From positions 1 to 64,000 of the forward strand of contig CAIQHF010000044.1 in the NCBI GenBank assembly GCA_903871605.1: a DNA stretch of 64,000 nt. The letters run 5' to 3'. The notes below the pieces were generated by a model. The model made no database searches, was not told the DNA's origin, and saw only the letters and a program-made list of their open reading frames with translations. The position numbers and the translations under genes are program-made. This document shows positions 23,989 to 31,810 of the stretch, piece by piece (the first letter of the stretch is position 1; every line of letters begins with the position of its first letter). The stretch is from an uncultured Sphingomonadaceae bacterium (GTDB taxonomy: Bacteria; Pseudomonadota; Alphaproteobacteria; Sphingomonadales; Sphingomonadaceae).

Positions 23989-25437
23989 TTATGCCGCCTT
24001 CTTGCGGTTGTGCAGGAAGCTGAAGAACTCGACGCCCTCGCGCAGGCGGCGCTTCATCATGTCCCAGTCGCGCACCATCTCGCCGACGATCGAGCCGATC
24101 TTGCGCGGGCGGAAATAGAAGCGCTTGTAGAATTCCTCGACCTTGTCGAAGATCAGGCTTGCCGGCAGATGCGGGTAGCTCAGCTGCGCGATCTGCGTGC
24201 CGCCGTCGGTGAGCAGTTCGTTCGAATTGTCGAACCAGCCATTCTCGGTCGCCTGCTTGTAGAGGAAGGTGCCCGGATAGGGCGCCGCCAGCGATACCTG
24301 GATGGTGTGTGGGTTGATCTCCTGCGCGTAGCGGATCGTCTCCTCGATCGTCTCCTCGGTCTCGCCGGGCAGCCCCAGGATGAAGGTGCCGTGGATCGTG
24401 AGACCCAGCGCGTGCGCATCCTTGGTGAACTGGCGCGCGACGTCGACGCGCAGCCCCTTCTTGATGTTGTGGAGAATCTGCTGGTTGCCGCTCTCATAGC
24501 CGACCAGCAGCACCCGGCAACCGCCTGCCTTCATCGCGGCGAGCACCGGCCGCGGCACGTTGGCCTTGGCGTTGCAGCCCCAGGTGACCGGGAAGCCGGG
24601 CTTGCCGAAGCCGAGCTTGGCGAGCTCGCCCGACAGCTCGACGACGAAATCATGCGCGTCGGCCAGCGTGTCGTCGTCGAAGAAGATCTCCTTCACCTCG
24701 GGCATCGCCTTGAGGATGTACTGCACCTCCTCGATCACCTTGGGCACGCTGCGGTGGCGATAGCGGTGGCCGCTGATCGTCTGCGGCCACAGGCAGAAGG
24801 TGCAGCGGCTCTTGCAGCCGCGCCCGGTGTAGAAGGAGACATAAGGGTGGCGCTGATAGCCGCCATAATATTTCGAGGTGTCGAGATCGCGCCGGTAGAT
24901 CGGCGAGACCATCGGCAGCACGTCCATGTCCTCGATCTGCGCGCGGTCCTTGTTGCGCACGATCGTGCCGTCGGGCGCCCGCCAAGTGATGCCGTCGATC
25001 TCCGCCAGCGGCCGGCCTTCAGCGAGCTCGACGCAGGTGAAATCATATTCCTCGCGGCAGACGAAATCGATCGCGGGGCTCGCCTGCAGGCTCTTCTCGT
25101 CCTCGATCATCACCTTCGCGCCGACCATGCCGACCAGCGCCTTGGGGTTGCGCGCCTTGACCAGCTCGGCGGTCTGCACGTCCTGGCGGAAGCTCGGCGT
25201 CGAGGTGTGGAGGATGATGAGGTCGCGGTCGTCGATCTCGTGCTTGATGTCGTCCCAGCTCTGGTCGTGCGCGGGCGCGTCGATCAGCCGCGAGCCCTCG
25301 ATCATCGCGGCGGGTTGCGCCAGCCAGGTCGGATACCAGAAGCTCTTCACTTCGCGCTTCATCTGGTAGCGCGCGCCGGCACCGCCGTCATAGCCGTCGA
25401 ACGAGGGGCCCTGCATGAAGAGCGTGCGCAGCGTCAT
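23989..25437 (-). CDS. hpnJ: Hopanoid radical SAM enzyme HpnJ (cyclitol ring contraction)
   Basis: A 482-residue radical SAM protein with an N-terminal B12-binding-like domain. The [4Fe-4S] motif is C208, C212 and C215 in GRGCKSRCTFCLW. LVGYESGNQQIL and GTFILGLPGETEET are typical of the class. HpnJ converts glucosaminyl-BHT to the cyclitol ether headgroup. The ATG at 25437 has GGAGA six bases upstream and overlaps the hpnI stop by four bases. Confidence 0.95.
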   Translation of the reverse strand: MTLRTLFMQGPSFDGYDGGAGARYQMKREVKSFWYPTWLAQPAAMIEGSRLIDAPAHDQSWDDIKHEIDDRDLIILHTSTPSFRQDVQTAELVKARNPKALVGMVGAKVMIEDEKSLQASPAIDFVCREEYDFTCVELAEGRPLAEIDGITWRAPDGTIVRNKDRAQIEDMDVLPMVSPIYRRDLDTSKYYGGYQRHPYVSFYTGRGCKSRCTFCLWPQTISGHRYRHRSVPKVIEEVQYILKAMPEVKEIFFDDDTLADAHDFVVELSGELAKLGFGKPGFPVTWGCNAKANVPRPVLAAMKAGGCRVLLVGYESGNQQILHNIKKGLRVDVARQFTKDAHALGLTIHGTFILGLPGETEETIEETIRYAQEINPHTIQVSLAAPYPGTFLYKQATENGWFDNSNELLTDGGTQIAQLSYPHLPASLIFDKVEEFYKRFYFRPRKIGSIVGEMVRDWDMMKRRLREGVEFFSFLHNRKKAA

Positions 25438-26675
25438 TGAGATTTCTCCGTCTCGGCCGACAGGCGGCCGTCTGCTGCCATATGAAGCCGGCTTCCCCGC
25501 CAATCAACCGAGCGCGTGAAGAAGGCGGCGACATAGAGGCCGAAAGACAACAGGTCGCGCGCGGGCAGCCACCACAGCGGGGCGGTCTGGCGGCCGACCA
25601 AGGCGTCGATCCGCGCCGCGAGCGCCAGCCGGGCTAACAGCGCCACGCCGATCACCCAGCCGCCGGCGCCGCACGCCACCGCAAGCAGGCTCCAGGCGAA
25701 GCCGTGGGTGACCGCGCTGCCGGCATAGCCCGCCGGATCGAGCATGCGCACCGTCGCGTTCCAGCGCAGCTCGTGCCGCCAGAGCGCCGCGAGGCTCGAT
25801 TCGCTGCAGGCGTGGAGCACGATCGGCGGCGCGACCACGACCTCGAGGCCCAGCGCGCGCACCGCCGCACCGATCGCATGATCGTCGGCGAGCAGATCGG
25901 CGAAGGGGGCGAAGCCGCCGATCGCCTCGAGCGTCTTGCGGGTGAGCGCGATCGTCGAGCCCATGCAGGGATGCGCAAGCCGGCAGGCGACGCCGACCAT
26001 CACCGAGGGCAGGAATCCCCAGCTGATTCCCGCCGCCGCCATCCGCGACCAGCCATTGGTTTCGCCGACGCCGGCATAAGGCAGCGTCACCGCGCCGACC
26101 CCCGGTCGGGCGAGCAGCGTCGTGACCGATTCGGCATAATGGCGGTCGACGATCATGTCGCTGTCGCTGAGGATCAATATGTCGCCGCCGGCTTGGGGCA
26201 GCATGTTGATGAGATTGGAGACCTTGCCGTTGGCGCCGTGCCGATCCGCGGCCGTCACGATTGTTACGCGGGCCAGCCGCGCGTGCACCGCGCGCGCCGC
26301 GTCGAGCGCGGGATCGGCCGGGTCGGCGACGCCGCAGACCATGTCGATCGGGCCGGGATAGTCCTGCTCGAGGAAGCCGGCGAGCTTGGTCTCGAGCATC
26401 GGCTCGGGGCCGTGCAGCGGCTTGAGCATGGTGATCGACGGCCACTCGGCTGCCGCATCCCCGTTCCCCGGCGCAGGCCGGGGCCCAGGCCCGACGCCTG
26501 AAGCAAGCGCCGCGCGACCCGCGAGTTCGGGCATGGACCCCGGCCTCCGCCGCGGAACGCCACCCGCTTCGCCGCGCGGCGCGCGCCAGCGTCCGGCGAG
26601 CATCGCGGCACCAAGCGTGTAGGCGGTGCCGATCATCGCGAGGAGGGTCAGCACGAGGGAGAGGATGGCGATCAC
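25434..26675 (-). CDS. hpnI: Hopanoid glycosyltransferase HpnI with an in-frame repeat insertion
   Basis: GT21-family (ceramide glucosyltransferase-like) enzyme of 413 residues that adds N-acetylglucosamine to bacteriohopanetetrol. It has an N-terminal membrane anchor (2-28), the DxD-type ILSDSDMIVD near 157, LADDHAIG near 252, RHELRWNATVRML near 291 and C-terminal membrane helices. The GTG at 26675 has AAGGAG five bases upstream. Residues 40-71 (VPRRRPG to PAPGN) are encoded by a 96-bp inverted-repeat element, a multiple of three, placed between the anchor and the catalytic domain. That segment is Pro/Arg/Gly rich and unlike the rest of the protein. Confidence 0.93.
   Translation of the reverse strand: MIAILSLVLTLLAMIGTAYTLGAAMLAGRWRAPRGEAGGVPRRRPGSMPELAGRAALASGVGPGPRPAPGNGDAAAEWPSITMLKPLHGPEPMLETKLAGFLEQDYPGPIDMVCGVADPADPALDAARAVHARLARVTIVTAADRHGANGKVSNLINMLPQAGGDILILSDSDMIVDRHYAESVTTLLARPGVGAVTLPYAGVGETNGWSRMAAAGISWGFLPSVMVGVACRLAHPCMGSTIALTRKTLEAIGGFAPFADLLADDHAIGAAVRALGLEVVVAPPIVLHACSESSLAALWRHELRWNATVRMLDPAGYAGSAVTHGFAWSLLAVACGAGGWVIGVALLARLALAARIDALVGRQTAPLWWLPARDLLSFGLYVAAFFTRSVDWRGSRLHMAADGRLSAETEKSQ
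26463..26558. repeat. REPIN-like inverted repeat inside hpnI
   Basis: Left arm GTTCCCCGGCGCAGGCCGGG at 26463-26482, then GCCCAG. The right arm, reading inward from 26558, is its near reverse complement (GACCCCGGCCTCCGCCGCGG then AAC). The same arm type recurs in intergenic copies at 59034-59112 and, with other inner bases, at 33758-33825. The 96-bp length keeps hpnI in frame. Confidence 0.75.
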
Positions 26676-26753
26676 GCCGGCTCCTTAACAGCAGGTCATG
26701 TGTCGCGCACTTCCTTCCCATTTGCGATCGGCGTGCCTAGAAGCGCGACCGGC
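26676..26753. promoter_or_regulatory. Divergent promoter region hpnI / hpnA
   Basis: Seventy-eight bases separate the two arms of the hopanoid cluster, so both promoters must lie here or overlap the starts. It holds the hpnI SD AAGGAG. No strong -35/-10 pair was recognised in either direction. Confidence 0.5.
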
Positions 26754-27752
26754 ATGGCGAATGGCGAGACGATCCTGGTGACCGGCGTATCCGGCTTCGT
26801 CGGTGCCGCGGTCGCGCGCGCCTTCGCCGCCGACGGCTGGCAGGTCCGCGGACTGGCGCGCGCGACCAGCCCGACCACCAATCTTGCAGGCTTCCCCGGC
26901 ACGATCGTGCACGGCGACATGCTCGACGGCGCCTCGATTCGCGCCGCGCTCGATGGTTGCGCCGCGCTTGCCCATGTCGCCGCCGACTATCGGCTGTGGG
27001 CGCCCGACCCGCAAGAGATCGTCCGCCACAACCGCGAGGGCACGCGCACCGTGATGGAGGCGGCGCTCGCCGCGGGGGTGAAGCGGATCGTCTATACGAG
27101 CAGCGTCGCGACGATCGCGCCGCTCGATGGTGGTGCGGCAGGCGAGGACCGGCCGCTGACCGAGCAGACGGCGATCGGCGCCTATAAGCGCTCCAAGGTG
27201 GTCGCCGAACGACTGGTCGAGGCGATGGTGGCGACGCATGGTCTGCCCGCGGTGATCGTCAACCCCTCGACCCCGATCGGCCCGCGCGACGTGCGCCCGA
27301 CGCCGACGGGGCGTATTCTCGTCGAGGCGGCGAACGGCAAGATGCCCGCCTTCGTCGATACCGGGCTCAACCTCGTCCATGTCGACGACGTCGCGCGCGG
27401 TCATGTCCTCGCATTGGCGAAGGGGCAGCTCGGCCGCCGTTACATATTGGGCGGCGAGGATGTCATGCTGGAGACCTTGCTGGGCGAGGTCGCGCGGCTG
27501 GTCGGGCGCAGGCCGCCGACCGTCTCGCTGCCGCGCGGCCCGCTGATGCCGCTCGCTCTGGTTTCGGAGACGTGGGCGCGGCTGACCGGCCGCGAGCCGA
27601 TGCTGACGCGCGATGCGCTCAGGATGTCGCGTTACCGCATGTTCTTCGCCTCCGATCGCGCGCGTGCCGAACTCGGCTACGCGGCGCGGCCTTGGCGGCA
27701 GGCGGTAGCCGACGCACTCGGCTGGTTCCGCGAACAGGGGATGATCCGGTGA
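26754..27752 (+). CDS. hpnA: Hopanoid-associated sugar epimerase/dehydratase HpnA
   Basis: A 332-residue NAD-dependent extended SDR. The Rossmann motif TGVSGFVGAAVARAF is near residue 10. The catalytic pair is a Ser in YTSSVATIAP (near 118) and YxxxK in GAYKRSKVVAE. NPSTPIGPRDVRPTPTGRI is typical of HpnA. MANGETILVTG is taken as the start because the Rossmann fold must begin near the N-terminus. HpnA is the conserved first gene of many hpn operons; its exact substrate remains unsettled. It overlaps hpnB by four bases. Confidence 0.93.
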   Translation: MANGETILVTGVSGFVGAAVARAFAADGWQVRGLARATSPTTNLAGFPGTIVHGDMLDGASIRAALDGCAALAHVAADYRLWAPDPQEIVRHNREGTRTVMEAALAAGVKRIVYTSSVATIAPLDGGAAGEDRPLTEQTAIGAYKRSKVVAERLVEAMVATHGLPAVIVNPSTPIGPRDVRPTPTGRILVEAANGKMPAFVDTGLNLVHVDDVARGHVLALAKGQLGRRYILGGEDVMLETLLGEVARLVGRRPPTVSLPRGPLMPLALVSETWARLTGREPMLTRDALRMSRYRMFFASDRARAELGYAARPWRQAVADALGWFREQGMIR

Positions 27753-28879
27753 TCGCGCCGGCGCTGCTCTCGCTTGCGATCTGGATCGGGCTTCTGGCGT
27801 TCCGCAACGGCTTCTGGCTGGCGCGCGACACCGATGCGGGAATGGCGCCCGCGCCCGCTTCGTGGCCTGCGGTCACCGCGGTCGTCCCCGCGCGCGACGA
27901 GGCCGACGTGATCGGCCGCGCGATCGCCTCGCTGGTCGCGCAGGATTATCCGGGTGATTTCCGCATCCTGCTGGTCGACGACGGCAGCAGCGACGGCACC
28001 GCGGCGATCGCGCGTCGCGCCGCCGGCGCGTCGGGCCGGCTCAGCACGATCGAGGGCACGCCGCCGCCCGCGGGCTGGACGGGCAAGCTGTGGGCTATGC
28101 AGCGCGGCGTCGAGGCGGCCGACGACGCACCAGCCTATTTCTGGTTCACCGACGCGGACATCGCGCACGCGCCCGACACGTTGCGCTCGCTCGTCGCGCG
28201 CAGCGCGCAGCGCGGGCTGGTGCTCGATTCGCTGATGGCCGAACTGCGCTGCGACAGTCTTGCCGAAAAGGCGCTGATCCCCGCCTTCGTCTTCTTCTTC
28301 CAGATGCTCTATCCGTTCGGGCGCGTGAACCGGCCGGCCGCCAGGATGGCGGCGGCGGCGGGGGGCTGCATGCTGGTCCGCCGCGATGCACTCGATCGTG
28401 CCGGCGGCCTCGCCGCGATCGCCGACGCGATCATCGACGATTGCGCGATGGGCGCCGCGCTGAAGCGCCAGGGGCCGATCCGATTGTCGCTCACCCGCCG
28501 CTCCGTAAGCCTCAGGCCCTATGGCGGCTGGCCGGAGATCGTCGCGATGATCTCGCGCTCGGCCTATGCGCAGCTCGGCTATTCGCCGTGGATGCTTGCA
28601 GGGACGCTCGCCGGGCTGGCCCTGCTCTATGTGGTTCCGCCGCTGCTCGGGCTGTTCGGGCATGGCGGCGCGCAGCTTGCCGCGGCGCTCGCCTGGGCGG
28701 CGATGGCGGTCTGCTTCCAGCCGATGCTGCGCTTCTATCGCCGCTCGCCCTTATGGGGGGTTGCGCTGCCGGCGATCGGCGTGGTGTACGGCGCGGCGAC
28801 GGCGCTGTCTGCGTGGCAGCATTTTCGGGGGCGAGGCGGCATGTGGAAGGGGCGGGCGCAGGCCCGGATGCAGCGATGA
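27749..28879 (+). CDS. hpnB: Hopanoid biosynthesis glycosyltransferase HpnB
   Basis: GT2-family protein of 376 residues. The GTG at 27749 overlaps the hpnA stop. An N-terminal membrane segment precedes the GT-A domain: VTAVVPARDEADVIGRAI near 42, LLVDDGSSDGT near 73, FTDADIAH near 132 and AIIDDCAMGAALKRQG near 228. Two to three C-terminal membrane helices follow. It is always associated with squalene-hopene genes, but the acceptor is not firmly known. Translation is coupled to hpnA and hpnC. Confidence 0.93.
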   Translation: MIAPALLSLAIWIGLLAFRNGFWLARDTDAGMAPAPASWPAVTAVVPARDEADVIGRAIASLVAQDYPGDFRILLVDDGSSDGTAAIARRAAGASGRLSTIEGTPPPAGWTGKLWAMQRGVEAADDAPAYFWFTDADIAHAPDTLRSLVARSAQRGLVLDSLMAELRCDSLAEKALIPAFVFFFQMLYPFGRVNRPAARMAAAAGGCMLVRRDALDRAGGLAAIADAIIDDCAMGAALKRQGPIRLSLTRRSVSLRPYGGWPEIVAMISRSAYAQLGYSPWMLAGTLAGLALLYVVPPLLGLFGHGGAQLAAALAWAAMAVCFQPMLRFYRRSPLWGVALPAIGVVYGAATALSAWQHFRGRGGMWKGRAQARMQR

Positions 28880-29733
28880 GCGCCACCGTCACCACCGGCG
28901 CGACGGCCGCCGACCTCGCCTCGGGCAAGGGCCATACCGACGAGAATTTCCCGGTCGCCAGCATGCTGGTCGCGCCGCGTTACCGCGCGCCGATCATGGC
29001 CTTCTATCGCTTCGCGCGGCTCGCCGACGACATCGCCGATCATCCGACGACCAGCGCCGACGAGAGGCTCGCGCGGCTCGAGGCGATGCGCGCGGGCATC
29101 GTCGGCACCAGCGACGCCGAGCCGAGCGCCGTCGCGCTGCGCGAAACGATGGCGACGCGCGGGCTCGATCCGGTCCATGCGCTCGATCTGCTCGAGGCCT
29201 TCCGCCGCGACTGCACCATCAACCGCTATGCGAGCTGGGACGATCTGATCGACTATTGCCGCCATTCGGCGATGCCCGTCGGCCGCTTCGTCCTCGACGT
29301 CCACGGCGAGGATCGTACGCTGTGGCCGGCCAATGATGCGCTGTGTGCCGCGCTGCAGGTGGTCAACCATCTTCAGGATTGCGCCAAGGATTATCGCGCG
29401 CTCGACCGTGTCTATCTGCCGCAGGACCTGCTTGCCGCCGCGGGTGCGCGCACCGAGGATCTCGCCGGCGAGCGCGCGACGCCCGCGCTGCGCCGGGTGA
29501 TCGCGGCCTGCGCCGAGCGCTGCCAGCATCTGCTCGCCGACGCCGCGCCGTTCGCGCGCCGCATCGCCGATCGCCGGCTCGGCATCGAGGTCGCGGTGAT
29601 CCAGCGGCTCGCGGTCAGCCTCGCCGCACGACTGCGGCGGCGCGATCCGCTGAGCGAGCGCGTGCACCATGGCAAGGGCGAGGCGCTGCTGCTCGCCTCC
29701 GGCGCCGCGCTCGGCCGGCTGGTGGCGCGATGA
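28876..29733 (+). CDS. hpnC: Hydroxysqualene synthase HpnC
   Basis: Squalene/phytoene synthase-fold enzyme of 285 residues. It converts presqualene diphosphate (from HpnD) to hydroxysqualene. The first aspartate-rich motif is RLADDIADHP near 50, and the second is HLQDCAKDYRALDRVYLPQD near 165. The N-terminal GKGHTDENFPVASMLV distinguishes HpnC from HpnD. It overlaps hpnB and hpnD by four bases each. Confidence 0.93.
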   Translation: MSATVTTGATAADLASGKGHTDENFPVASMLVAPRYRAPIMAFYRFARLADDIADHPTTSADERLARLEAMRAGIVGTSDAEPSAVALRETMATRGLDPVHALDLLEAFRRDCTINRYASWDDLIDYCRHSAMPVGRFVLDVHGEDRTLWPANDALCAALQVVNHLQDCAKDYRALDRVYLPQDLLAAAGARTEDLAGERATPALRRVIAACAERCQHLLADAAPFARRIADRRLGIEVAVIQRLAVSLAARLRRRDPLSERVHHGKGEALLLASGAALGRLVAR

Positions 29734-30545
29734 ACCAGCCGTCCGCCGCGGGCTCCTCCTTCTATGCGGGCATGAAGGTGCTGCCGCAGCCCGAGCGCCA
29801 CGCGATGTACGCGCTCTACGATTTCTGCCGGATCGTCGACGACATCGCCGACGACCAGCATGGCGATCCGCACGGCCGCGCCGCCCAGCTCCAGCGCTGG
29901 CGGAGCGATCTCGCCAGCCTCTATGCGGGCCGCGCGCCCGGCGTCGCGGGTTTCCTCGCGCCGCATATCGAGCGCTTCGGCCTCCAGCGCGCGGATTTCG
30001 AGGCGGTGATCGACGGCATGGCGATGGATGTCGCGGGCGATATACGCTGGCCGCCCGCCGCGACGCTCGATCTCTACTGCGACCGCGTGGCAAGCGCGGT
30101 CGGCCGGTTGTCGGTGCGGATCTTCGGGATGGACGAGGCGCCCGGGCTGGCGCTGGCGCACCATCTCGGACGCGCCTTGCAGCTCACCAACATCCTGCGC
30201 GATATCGACGAGGATGCCGCGATCGGTCGCGTCTATCTGCCGATCGAGGCGATCGAGGCGCAGGGCATCGACGTCGGCGACATCGCCGAGGTGATCGGCG
30301 ATCCGCGTATCGACGGCGCCGCGCGCATCGTCGCGGCCGAGGCGCAGGATCATTTCCGCGAGGCACACAAGATCCTCGGCGGCCGCCCCAAGGGGCATCT
30401 GATCGCGCCGCGGATGATGGCCGCCGCCTATTCCGAGCTGCTGCGGCGGATGCAGAAGGCCGGCTGGCAGCCGCCGCGCACCCGCGTCCGCCACAACCGG
30501 CTGGCGCTGCTGTGGACGCTGGTCAGGCTGCGGCTGGGGCGATGA
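29730..30545 (+). CDS. hpnD: Presqualene diphosphate synthase HpnD
   Basis: A 271-residue enzyme of the squalene synthase fold that condenses two farnesyl diphosphates to presqualene diphosphate. Motifs are SSFYAGMKVLPQPERHAMYA at the N-terminus, RIVDDIADDQ near 34 and LTNILRDIDEDAAIGRVYLP near 152. It starts at ATG 29730 within the hpnC stop overlap and ends overlapping hpnE. It comes before HpnC in the pathway although after it in the operon. Confidence 0.94.
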   Translation: MNQPSAAGSSFYAGMKVLPQPERHAMYALYDFCRIVDDIADDQHGDPHGRAAQLQRWRSDLASLYAGRAPGVAGFLAPHIERFGLQRADFEAVIDGMAMDVAGDIRWPPAATLDLYCDRVASAVGRLSVRIFGMDEAPGLALAHHLGRALQLTNILRDIDEDAAIGRVYLPIEAIEAQGIDVGDIAEVIGDPRIDGAARIVAAEAQDHFREAHKILGGRPKGHLIAPRMMAAAYSELLRRMQKAGWQPPRTRVRHNRLALLWTLVRLRLGR

Positions 30546-31810
30546 GCCGGACCGCCGGCGCGGCGCACGTCATCGGCGCGGGTCTGGCCGGGCTGTCGGC
30601 GGCGATCGCGCTGACGCAGGCCGGCTGGCGGGTGACGCTGAGCGAGGCGGCGCGGCAGGCGGGCGGGCGCTGCCGCTCCTATCGCGATCCCAAGCTCGGG
30701 CTGACGATCGACAACGGCAATCACCTCGTCCTGTCGGGCAACCATGCCGTGCGCGACTATCTCGCGACGATCGGCGCGAGCGACCGGCTCGCCGGCGCGG
30801 GCGAGGCGCGCTTCGCCTATTGCGACGTGCGCGACGGCGCACGCTGGGTGCTGCGTCCCAATGCCGGGCCCCTGCCGTGGTGGCTTTTCGACAGCAGGCG
30901 CCGCGTGCCGGGGACGGCGCCGTCGGACTATCTCGCGCTTGCCAGGCTGCTGCGCGCCGGGACGGAGCAGACGATCGGCGAACTGCTGCCCATGACCGGG
31001 TGGCTGTGGGAGCGGCTGCTCGACAATTTCCTCGTCTCCGCGCTCAACACGCCGGCTGCTGAGGGCTCGGCGGCGCTCGCCGGCGCGGTCGTCCGCGAGA
31101 CGCTCGCCAGGGGAGGCCGTGCGTGCCGTCCGATGATCGCCGAGCCGACGCTTGCCGCCGCCTTCGTCGATCCCGCTCTGGCGTGGCTGGGCGCGCGGGG
31201 TGCGACGATCCGGCTCGGTCGCCGGCTGCGTGCGCTCGATTTTGGCGACACCCGCATCGACGCGCTCGACTTCGCCGACGGTCGCGATCCGGTCGCGCCG
31301 GGCGAACCCGTCATCCTCGCGGTGCCGGCGTGGGTTGCAGCGGACCTCGTCCCCGATCTCGTCGTCCCCGATCGACATCACGCCATCGTCAACGCGCACT
31401 TCCTCGTCGCGCCGCCCGCCGGTGCCGCGCCGATCACCGGGATCGTCGGCGGCACCGCGGAATGGGTGTTCGCCTTTCCCGATCGGCTCTCGACCACGAC
31501 CAGCGCGGCCGACGCGCTGCTCGACATGGATCGCGAAACGCTCGCGCGGCGGCTGTGGGCCGATGTCGTCGCGGTGCATGGCGGTACGTCCGAGCTGCCG
31601 CTCTGGCAGATCGTAATCGAGAAGCGCGCCACCTTCGCCGCGACCCCCGACCAGGATCGCCGCAGGCCTCCGGCGCAAACGCGGTGGGACGACCTGTTCC
31701 TGGCTGGCGACTGGACGAAAACCGGGCTACCGGCGACCATCGAAGGCGCGTTGCGGTCGGGCAGGACGGCGGCGGCGTGCGCGTTGGAGGCATTTCGTGT
31801 TGCGCGTTGA
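30542..31810 (+). CDS. hpnE: Hydroxysqualene dehydroxylase HpnE
   Basis: FAD-dependent amine-oxidase/phytoene-desaturase-like enzyme of 422 residues that reduces hydroxysqualene to squalene. The dinucleotide fold HVIGAGLAGLSAAIALTQAG is near residue 9 and GGRCRSY near 41. The C-terminal FAD segment DDLFLAGDWTKTGLPATIEG is near 385. The last 14 bases overlap the shc reading frame. Confidence 0.93.
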   Translation: MSRTAGAAHVIGAGLAGLSAAIALTQAGWRVTLSEAARQAGGRCRSYRDPKLGLTIDNGNHLVLSGNHAVRDYLATIGASDRLAGAGEARFAYCDVRDGARWVLRPNAGPLPWWLFDSRRRVPGTAPSDYLALARLLRAGTEQTIGELLPMTGWLWERLLDNFLVSALNTPAAEGSAALAGAVVRETLARGGRACRPMIAEPTLAAAFVDPALAWLGARGATIRLGRRLRALDFGDTRIDALDFADGRDPVAPGEPVILAVPAWVAADLVPDLVVPDRHHAIVNAHFLVAPPAGAAPITGIVGGTAEWVFAFPDRLSTTTSAADALLDMDRETLARRLWADVVAVHGGTSELPLWQIVIEKRATFAATPDQDRRRPPAQTRWDDLFLAGDWTKTGLPATIEGALRSGRTAAACALEAFRVAR

